The position numbers and the translations under genes are program-made. The notes under the pieces are model-generated. The model made no database searches, was not told the origin of the DNA, and was given only the letters and a program-made list of their open reading frames with translations. A DNA stretch of 7,822 nucleotides from Bacillota bacterium (GTDB taxonomy: Bacteria; Bacillota; Clostridia; Peptostreptococcales; Anaerovoracaceae), in contig JAFYFK010000086.1 of assembly GCA_017543805.1 (NCBI GenBank), positions 1 through 7,822 of the forward strand, written 5' to 3'. Positions within the stretch are counted from its first letter, which is position 1, and the number at the start of each line of letters is the position of its first letter. Of this stretch, positions 1 through 5,406 are shown one piece after another.

Positions 1-120
1 CTTCAGGGAAAATAGAGAAGGAGAGAAGTATTTCAATACATTCTTGAATGGCGTGATCGTTTGATATTGAGTCCAAAAGGAATTGATATAAACGTGGAGT
101 TGAATGAATAGAATAAGCAT
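1..120. other. AT-rich leader region, no certain gene
   Basis: This stretch has 41 G/C in 120 bases (34%), clearly below the coding DNA that follows. Three frames are partly open. Plus frame 2 is open from the window edge to a TGA at 62-64 and ends in ...NTFLNGVIV, which could be the tail of an upstream gene. Plus frame 1 is open from 16 to the TAG at 109-111 but has no good start after the AAGGAG-like sequence near 18-24. A minus-strand frame is open from an ATG at 120 to the window edge. None has recognisable homology to me, and low GC makes short chance frames less likely but not excluded. The most economical reading is the end of an upstream gene followed by a promoter region. Confidence 0.3.
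84..92 (+). promoter_or_regulatory. Possible extended -10 promoter for the phosphodiesterase gene
   Basis: TGATATAAA matches an extended -10 element (TG, one base, then TATAAA). A TTGATA at 61-66 resembles a -35 box, but the spacing to TATAAA is 20 bases, so the extended -10 would have to carry the activity. Transcription would then begin near 98-100, leaving a leader of only about 20 bases before the conserved N-terminus of the next gene. The call rests on motif match and position only. Confidence 0.3.
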
Positions 121-843
121 ATAAAACAGATATACGCCCACAGAGGCTACCACGATAAGCCGCAGATCCCGGAGAATTCGCTTCCGGCGTTTAAGCGCGC
201 CATAGAGAACGGCTGGGGAGCGGAGCTCGACGTTCATATCCTGAAGGACGGAACGCTTGCTGTGTTCCACGATTCCGAGCTTAAGCGCTGCGCCGGGGTC
301 GACGGGATAATAGAAGACCTTGACCGCGCGCAGCTTAAGGAGCTGCGGCTTGAGGGCACTGACAATACAGTTCCTCTTTTTGACGAAGTGCTTGCGCTTT
401 TCGAGAACGCGACACCGCTGATAATCGAACTGAAGACCTATAAGGGCAACCACAGGGCTCTGGCTGAGGCCGTCTGCAGGCGCCTGGACAGTTATAAGGG
501 TCTGTACTGCATAGAGTCCTTCGACCCGCGCGCCATAGCTGACGTCCGCGAGCTGCGCCCCGGCACCTGCACCGGCCAGCTGTCCCAGGACTTTGAAAAA
601 GAACCGTCAGGCCTCCCGCGCTACCAGCGCATAATCCTTACAAACCTGCTGTTCAACGTCAAAACGCGCCCTGATTTTATAGCTTACAGATTCGAGGATC
701 GCTTTAAAAAGAACAACCAGCGCGTCGTAAAAAAACTCGGCGTTCAGGAGGTGAACTGGACTATCCGAAGCAAGAAGGACTTCGACGAATGCATACGGGC
801 CGGTTCGATCCCGATCTTCGAAAAATTCGATCCGAGAGAATAA
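121..843 (+). CDS. Glycerophosphodiester phosphodiesterase (GDPD family), start codon unclear
   Basis: The product would hydrolyse glycerophosphodiesters to glycerol-3-phosphate and an alcohol. No signal peptide is visible, so it is probably cytosolic. Counting from base 121, the protein has about 240 residues, a normal size for bacterial GDPD enzymes. Family landmarks are the AHRG motif (H7, R8), PENS (E18, N19), ELDVH (E35, D37), the second catalytic histidine in VFHD (H50) and IIELK (E103, K105). These give a complete active site. The frame is closed upstream by a TAG at 109-111, and between it and the AHRG motif there is no ATG, GTG or TTG. Codon 121 is ATA, exactly where family members would have Met (ATA-AAA-CAG-ATA, reading M/I-K-Q-I-Y-A-H-R-G). 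The first conventional in-frame start is GTG 262, which would remove H7 and E35 and cannot give an active enzyme. An ATG at 104 with GGAG four bases upstream is in another frame and stops at 122-124. A small frameshift, an AUA start or a sequence error are all possible. The family call is secure; the exact start is not. Confidence 0.85.
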   Translation: MKQIYAHRGYHDKPQIPENSLPAFKRAIENGWGAELDVHILKDGTLAVFHDSELKRCAGVDGIIEDLDRAQLKELRLEGTDNTVPLFDEVLALFENATPLIIELKTYKGNHRALAEAVCRRLDSYKGLYCIESFDPRAIADVRELRPGTCTGQLSQDFEKEPSGLPRYQRIILTNLLFNVKTRPDFIAYRFEDRFKKNNQRVVKKLGVQEVNWTIRSKKDFDECIRAGSIPIFEKFDPRE

Positions 844-860
844 GACATTTTCACTTAAAC

Positions 861-890
861 AAAAAAGGCGGCCGAGGCCGCCTCTTTTAT
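861..890. terminator. Bidirectional intrinsic terminator between convergent genes
   Basis: GGCGGC (867-872) pairs with GCCGCC (877-882) around a CGAG loop. On the plus strand the hairpin is followed by CTCTTTTATTT, which suits termination of the phosphodiesterase transcript ending at 843. On the minus strand the run of six A at 861-866 becomes six U directly after the stem, which suits termination of the sugar-transport operon ending at 900. One hairpin therefore serves both converging units. Confidence 0.85.
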
Positions 891-899
891 TTGATAAAA

Positions 900-2081
900 T
901 TAGAACTCCAGGTTCTTTCCGTCCTTGCCGAAGAGATGGACGACGTTGCCGCCGAAGGTGAAGGCGATCTTGTCTCCGATCTTTATGCCGTCGTGGTGAA
1001 CGCCCTGAAGGTCCATGGTCTGGACTATTACGATGACGTTCTGGCCGAGGCTCTGCAGGTGCAGATGAACGGAGCTGCCCATCATTTCGCTGACGTCGAC
1101 GGTTCCGTGGAACATATCCTTGCCCTCGCCGAAGAGCGCGATGTGCTCCGGACGGACGCCGAGAGTGATGTCCTGGGACTCAACGTTGTGCGCGAGCAGG
1201 CGGGCCTGCTTCTCCGCCGAGATCTCGATCTTCTTGCCGTCGAGTTCCGCGGTGTATTTGTCGCCGGTCCTTACAAGCTTGGCGTTGAAATAGTTCATCT
1301 GGGGAACTCCGATAAATCCGGATACGAAGAGATTTGCCGGATGATCGAAAACTTCCTGCGGTGTGCCGATCTGCTGCACTTCGCCGTCCTTCATGATGAC
1401 GATGCGGTCGCCGAGGGTCATAGCCTCGGTCTGGTCGTGCGTTACGTACATGAAGGTGGTGTTGATGCGCTGGCGAAGCTTGATTATCTCTGCTCTCATC
1501 TGGTTCCTGAGCTTTGCGTCCAGGTTGGAGAGAGGCTCGTCCATCAGAAGTACCTTAGGCTCGCGGACTATCGCGCGGCCGATAGCTACTCTCTGGCGCT
1601 GGCCGCCGGACAGCGCCTTGGGCTTGCGCTCAAGATATTCGGTGATCCCGAGGATCTCAGCGGCCTCGTTGACCTTCCTGTCGATCTCGTCCTGCGGGAC
1701 CTTCTTGAGCTTGAGCGGGAAGGCCATGTTCTCGCGAACGGTCATATGCGGGTAGAGGGCGTAGCTCTGGAATACCATAGCTATGTCTCTGTCCTTGGGC
1801 GCTACGTCGTTTACGAGCTTTCCGTCGATAAGGAGCTCACCTCCGGAGATCTCCTCAAGTCCCGCGACCATGCGCAGGGTAGTGGATTTTCCGCAGCCGG
1901 AGGGGCCGACCAGAACGACGAATTCGCGGTCCGCGATCTCGAGATTGAAATCGTCGACTGCTACGACGCCTTCGGCCGTGACCTTAAGGTTGGACTTTTT
2001 CTGGGGTTCGCCCTTCTTGCCCTTTTTCTTTTCGTTGTTTGGGTAGATCTTTTTTATATGTCTCAGGCTGACTTCTGCCAT
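900..2081 (-). CDS. msmX: ABC sugar importer ATPase, MalK/MsmX/UgpC family
   Basis: This is the cytoplasmic ATP-hydrolysing subunit (CUT1 family) that would drive the MalF/MalG permease pair encoded upstream. In its 393 residues I see Walker A GPSGCGKST (59-67), the Q-loop at Q105, signature LSGGQ (157-161), Walker B VLLMDEP (177-183), D-loop SNLD (185-188) and switch His H215. A C-terminal regulatory (TOBE-like) region with TLGVRPEHIALFG follows, as expected for MalK-type proteins. Unlike standard MalK/MsmX, there is a Lys-rich insert of about 20 residues (roughly 16-38) between KIYPN and AVDDFNLEI. The ATG at 2081 is preceded by AAGGAG (2090-2095), 8 bases away and lying in the last codons of malQ, whose stop is one base upstream. 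The gene is last in the operon and ends next to a terminator. MsmX-type ATPases often serve several importers, so this one may too; that is inference. Databases may name such proteins MsmX, MsmK or UgpC. Confidence 0.95.
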   Translation of the reverse strand: MAEVSLRHIKKIYPNNEKKKGKKGEPQKKSNLKVTAEGVVAVDDFNLEIADREFVVLVGPSGCGKSTTLRMVAGLEEISGGELLIDGKLVNDVAPKDRDIAMVFQSYALYPHMTVRENMAFPLKLKKVPQDEIDRKVNEAAEILGITEYLERKPKALSGGQRQRVAIGRAIVREPKVLLMDEPLSNLDAKLRNQMRAEIIKLRQRINTTFMYVTHDQTEAMTLGDRIVIMKDGEVQQIGTPQEVFDHPANLFVSGFIGVPQMNYFNAKLVRTGDKYTAELDGKKIEISAEKQARLLAHNVESQDITLGVRPEHIALFGEGKDMFHGTVDVSEMMGSSVHLHLQSLGQNVIVIVQTMDLQGVHHDGIKIGDKIAFTFGGNVVHLFGKDGKNLEF

Positions 2082-2082
2082 T

Positions 2083-3567
2083 TTAATTACTCCTTCCGTA
2101 TATTTTTGTCATCCTTGCGATGCGCTCTGCAAGCTGCGGCGTAAACGCTCCGGGCTTTGACCTCCAGAGCCAGTTTCCGCCAATGGTTCCGGGCACATTG
2201 ATGCGCGCTTCCGTTCCGAGTTCAAGATAATCCTGCATCTGGGCTACAAATAGATCCGCCACGCTGCTCATTCCCGCGCGGATGATCCCGCGGGCAAAGC
2301 CTTCTTCGTCATTCAGCCCGAGATATTCTTTGGCGTTTGCGAGGTCCCAGGGTTCGGCGCTCTCCTTCCATCCGATCACCGGAGGATTGTCGTGAGTCCC
2401 GATGTAGCAGACGCAGTTGGTGCTGAAGCTGTGCGGGAGGAAGGTGTTCTCGTCCTTCACGTCGAAGGCGAACTCGATGAGCTTCATCCCGGGGAAGCCG
2501 GAATCCGCAAGCAGCTTCCTGACCTCCGCGCTGGGGTAACCAAGATCTTCAGCTATAAAGTGAAGCCTGGGGAACCAGTTCTTCAGCACTCCCACAAGAT
2601 CCATGCCCGGGCCTTTTACCCACCGGCCGTTCCTTGCGGTCTTTGCCCCGTAAGGCACTGCCCAGTAGCTCTCGAAGCCGCGGAAGTGGTCTATGCGGAT
2701 CATGTCGTAGAGCTTTTTCGCCCCGCCTATGCGGCGTATCCACCAGCCGTAGCCGTCCTCAGCCATCCGTTCGTAGTCGTACAGAGGATTGCCCCAGAGC
2801 TGTCCGTCCTGGTTGAAGTAGTCAGCGGGAACGCCCGCGACCTCTTTCGGCACGTTGTTGCGGTCCAGCTGGAAATATTCCGGAGCTGCCCAGACGTCCG
2901 CGGAATCGAGCGCCACATATATCGGGAGATCCCCGATTATGCCTATGCCTTTCTTTTCCGCATAAGCCTTCAGCAGATGCCACTGTTTAAAGAACAGGTA
3001 CTGCAGATAGGTGTAGAAACGCACATCCTTTTCCAGCAGCTTTCCGTATTTTTCAACAGCTTCCGGCCTGTGGAGACGTATGTCCTTATCCGGCCAGTCT
3101 ATCCAGGAGACCATTCCGAAATGCTTCTTGACCGCCATGAACACGGCGTAATCGGGAAGCCATCCGCTGTTCTCTTCAGAGAATTCCGCGACCTCCGCTG
3201 CGTCCTTCTCCCAGCCCCGCTCAAACGCCTTTTCGAGCAGTTCATAGCGGTTTGCGTAAAGAAGTGCGTAATCGATCTTTTCCGGATCGCTCCCCCAGTC
3301 GAAGGAATTGATCTCTGCCTCCGTCAGAAGTCCGTCCTCAACGAGCATGTCCGGGTCTATAAAATACGGATTGCCTGCGAATGTAGACGGGCTCTGGTAA
3401 GGGGAATCACCGAAGCTGGTCGGTCCGAGCGGAAGCATCTGCCACCAGCGCTGCCCCGCGGCGCTCAGGAAATCTATGAAATTTTTCGCGGCTTTGCCGA
3501 CCGTCCCTATGCCGTAAGGCGACGGGAGCGAAAATACCGGCATCAGTATGCCACTGCTTCTTTCCAT
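2083..3567 (-). CDS. malQ: 4-alpha-glucanotransferase (amylomaltase, GH77)
   Basis: MalQ transfers 4-alpha-glucan segments between maltodextrins, releasing glucose and lengthening chains, in the cytoplasm. The 494 residues match a full-length compact bacterial GH77 enzyme without N-terminal extension. Typical stretches are SSGILMPVFSLPSPYGIG (near the N-terminus), LPLGPT...DSPYQSPSTFAGNP (45-67), GDLPIYVA (212-219) and VPADYFNQDGQLWGNPLY (246-263). The catalytic residues are in place: nucleophile D293 in RIDHFRGF, acid/base E340 in IAEDLG and D393 in GTHDN. The segment after D393 reads NPPVIGW where many homologues have NDT followed by GW. The ATG at 3567 lies three bases after the malG stop. 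Its Shine-Dalgarno AAAGG (3575-3579) is modest and sits inside the end of malG, so translation is probably coupled. The gene lies between the permease and ATPase genes, which ties the importer to alpha-1,4-glucan use. Confidence 0.96.
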   Translation of the reverse strand: MERSSGILMPVFSLPSPYGIGTVGKAAKNFIDFLSAAGQRWWQMLPLGPTSFGDSPYQSPSTFAGNPYFIDPDMLVEDGLLTEAEINSFDWGSDPEKIDYALLYANRYELLEKAFERGWEKDAAEVAEFSEENSGWLPDYAVFMAVKKHFGMVSWIDWPDKDIRLHRPEAVEKYGKLLEKDVRFYTYLQYLFFKQWHLLKAYAEKKGIGIIGDLPIYVALDSADVWAAPEYFQLDRNNVPKEVAGVPADYFNQDGQLWGNPLYDYERMAEDGYGWWIRRIGGAKKLYDMIRIDHFRGFESYWAVPYGAKTARNGRWVKGPGMDLVGVLKNWFPRLHFIAEDLGYPSAEVRKLLADSGFPGMKLIEFAFDVKDENTFLPHSFSTNCVCYIGTHDNPPVIGWKESAEPWDLANAKEYLGLNDEEGFARGIIRAGMSSVADLFVAQMQDYLELGTEARINVPGTIGGNWLWRSKPGAFTPQLAERIARMTKIYGRSN

Positions 3568-3570
3568 TGC

Positions 3571-4428
3571 TCAGCCTTTCACCGCGCCAGCAGCAACGCC
3601 CTTGATGATGTGCTTCTGACATGCAAGATAGAATATGATCACAGGTATTATCGAGAGCAGGATCAGCGCCATCGTAGCGCCGAGGTCTACTGTGCCGTAG
3701 CTGCCCTTCAGATACTGGATGTGGATGGGGATAGTTCTGTATTCGTTGATGTCAAGCACCAGATACGGCAGGAGGTAGTCGTTCCAGACCCACATGATCT
3801 CCAGGATGCCCACGGATATCATTGTCGGCTTGAGCATCGGAAATACAACGGAGAAGTAGGTCCTGAGCGGTCCGCAGCCGTCGATCGAGGCTGCTTCCTC
3901 GATCTCGATGGGTATCGACTTTACGAAGCCTACGAACATGAAGATCGCGAGGCCCGCGCCGAATCCCAGGTACACGATAGGTATCGTCCATGGTGTGTTT
4001 AGCTTCAGGGTGTCAGCTGTTTTCGAAAGCGTGTACATTACCATCTGGAACGGAACTACCATGGAGAATACGCAGAGATAGTAAATTGTCTTGCAGAATT
4101 TGGAGTTGACGCGGGCGATGTACCATGCTGCCATCGATGTGAAGAGCAGGATCAGCGCGGTGGAAACTATCGTGATGAACGCGCTGAACGCGACGCTCTT
4201 CCAGAACGGATAGTTGCCGAAGGTCATGCCCTTGATGAAGTTCGAAAAGCCCGCGTACATCTCGCCGGTCGGGATGGCGAAGGTGTCGCTCTTTACATAT
4301 GTGTTGAGCTTGAACGAGTTGATGACTACCGCAAGCACGGGGAGCACATATATGACGCAGATTATTCCCAGAACTACAGAAAGCAGCGTCTTTGTCCTGT
4401 TTTCAGCGGAAAGTGTGTTCTTATTCAT
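3571..4428 (-). CDS. malG: ABC sugar transporter permease, MalG type
   Basis: This is the second membrane subunit of the sugar importer (CUT1, MalG-like). Its 285 residues contain about six hydrophobic segments, near 14-36, 77-101, 113-133, 149-169, 202-222 and 251-271. The cytoplasmic EAA loop, which docks on the ATPase, is EEAASIDGCG...FPMLKP (177-201) with E178-A-A, G184 and P197. The C-terminus AAGAVKG is typical of MalG-type permeases. The ATG at 4428 shares its A with the TAA stop of the preceding permease gene (TAATG), and GGGAGG at 4439-4444 lies 10 bases upstream, so coupling is likely. Substrate cannot be read from this subunit; the malQ neighbour suggests maltodextrin. Confidence 0.93.
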   Translation of the reverse strand: MNKNTLSAENRTKTLLSVVLGIICVIYVLPVLAVVINSFKLNTYVKSDTFAIPTGEMYAGFSNFIKGMTFGNYPFWKSVAFSAFITIVSTALILLFTSMAAWYIARVNSKFCKTIYYLCVFSMVVPFQMVMYTLSKTADTLKLNTPWTIPIVYLGFGAGLAIFMFVGFVKSIPIEIEEAASIDGCGPLRTYFSVVFPMLKPTMISVGILEIMWVWNDYLLPYLVLDINEYRTIPIHIQYLKGSYGTVDLGATMALILLSIIPVIIFYLACQKHIIKGVAAGAVKG

Positions 4429-5312
4429 TACTGCTGCACCTCCCTCTTACGGGTAAAGGCAAGCTGAGCAAGCCCGAGCCCTGCCACAAGGATGAAGAAG
4501 ATGACGGCCTTGGCCTGAGCGACGCCCGGGGATGTCGAGCTCGAACCGTAGAACGTGTTGTAGATGTTCAGAGCGAGCATTTCGGTCGTCTTGATCGTGG
4601 TTCCGTCCGGCTGGATTATGAACGGCTGGCCGGCTGTTAAAGCCAGGTTCTGGTCGAAGAGCTTGAAGCCGTTCGTCAGGGACAGGAACGTGCAGATCGT
4701 AATGGACGGCATTACGTTGGGTATCGTGACCCTGAAAAGAGTCTGGCTCTTTGTCGCGCCGTCGATCTTCGCGGCTTCGAGCATGTCCTCGGGGACCGCC
4801 TGCAGGCCTGCGATGTAAATGATCATCATATAGCCTACCTGCTGCCAGCACATGAGGATTATCAGACCCCAGAAGCCGTATTTTGTTTCGAGAAGTATAG
4901 AAGTATTATAACGGGAAAGGATCCCGTCGAATATCATTGACCAGATATAGCCCAGGACGATGCCGCCGATGAGGTTCGGCATAAAGAATACCGTCCTGAA
5001 GAGATTGCTCCCTTTAAGCCCCTGCGTCAGAAGATACGCAACGGTAAACGCGAGCACGTTTATAAGGACAAGCGATACGATAGCGAAAAGAGCCGTATAC
5101 CAGAATGAGTGGGTAAAGGTCTCATCCGCGAATGCGGCAATGTAGTTGTCGACCCCGTTGAACTGCGCGTCGCGTATGAGGCGGAATTTGCAGAACGACA
5201 GGTATATGCCCTGAATGAAGGGCCATACGAACCCGATCGCAAACGCAGCCACAATAGGCCCCATAAAGAGCCATGACCAGCGGCGCAGCGGGTTTTTAAA
5301 TATTCCTTTCAA
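4428..5312 (-). CDS. malF: ABC sugar transporter permease, MalF type
   Basis: This is the first membrane subunit of the importer. Its 294 residues match the short Gram-positive form, without the large periplasmic P2 domain that makes E. coli MalF much longer. Hydrophobic segments lie near 13-37, 70-95, 105-128, 148-170, 202-214 and 267-286. The EAA loop is LEAAKIDGATKSQTLFRVTIP (178-198) with E179-A-A, G185 and P198. The start is TTG at 5312: a strong AGAGGAGG (5321-5328) lies 8 bases upstream, and the reading MKGIFKNPLRRWSWLFMGP is a normal N-terminus for this family. The gene follows the binding-protein gene after 94 bases that contain a GC-rich hairpin, and overlaps the next permease gene by one base. 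Confidence 0.93.
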   Translation of the reverse strand: MKGIFKNPLRRWSWLFMGPIVAAFAIGFVWPFIQGIYLSFCKFRLIRDAQFNGVDNYIAAFADETFTHSFWYTALFAIVSLVLINVLAFTVAYLLTQGLKGSNLFRTVFFMPNLIGGIVLGYIWSMIFDGILSRYNTSILLETKYGFWGLIILMCWQQVGYMMIIYIAGLQAVPEDMLEAAKIDGATKSQTLFRVTIPNVMPSITICTFLSLTNGFKLFDQNLALTAGQPFIIQPDGTTIKTTEMLALNIYNTFYGSSSTSPGVAQAKAVIFFILVAGLGLAQLAFTRKREVQQ

Positions 5313-5320
5313 AGATCTTA

Positions 5321-5328
5321 CCTCCTCT
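5321..5328 (-). promoter_or_regulatory. Strong Shine-Dalgarno fixing the TTG start of malF
   Basis: On the minus strand this reads AGAGGAGG, eight bases before TTG 5312. No other in-frame start lies at a comparable distance, so this site decides the unusual TTG initiation. It lies downstream of the GC-rich hairpin at 5348-5373 and stays free when that hairpin folds. Confidence 0.8.
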
Positions 5329-5340
5329 GATATGTAGATA

Positions 5341-5373
5341 TAAAAGGGGGGCGGGCGTCATAACACCCGCCCC
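5341..5373 (-). terminator. GC-rich intercistronic hairpin, possible partial terminator
   Basis: In the minus-strand transcript GGGGCGGGUGU pairs with ACGCCCGCCCC over 11 base pairs (one G-U) around a UAUG loop (stem 5348-5373). It is followed by CC and then UUUUA. The short U run, broken by CC, suggests incomplete termination. The hairpin lies about 33 bases after the binding-protein stop and before the Shine-Dalgarno of malF. In sugar ABC operons such hairpins commonly raise the binding protein over the membrane subunits, by partial termination or by protecting the upstream mRNA from 3' exonucleases. The structure is read from sequence; the role is inferred. Confidence 0.7.
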
Positions 5374-5406
5374 TCTGACTTTCAGCTATAAGGCGAAGAT
5401 CTTATA

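Noticed and set aside
104..124. Short leader peptide from ATG 104 (six codons)
   Set aside because: It has a GGAG upstream, but the peptide shows no regulatory codon run and would overlap the likely transcription start; chance or a frameshift relic is as likely.
262..843. Phosphodiesterase starting at GTG 262
   Set aside because: This start removes the AHRG histidine, the PENS motif and the ELD metal-binding residues that are clearly encoded just upstream in the same frame.
789..2144. Plus-strand open frame of 451 codons opposite the ATPase gene
   Set aside because: It is longer than the gene it overlaps but has no family motif, no proper ribosome site and reads as the antisense of a gene with all ABC ATPase motifs. 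GC-rich third positions on the opposite strand explain the openness.
2392..4002. Plus-strand open frame of 536 codons opposite malQ and malG
   Set aside because: It crosses two well-supported genes on the other strand, has no recognisable domain and composition typical of antisense translation.
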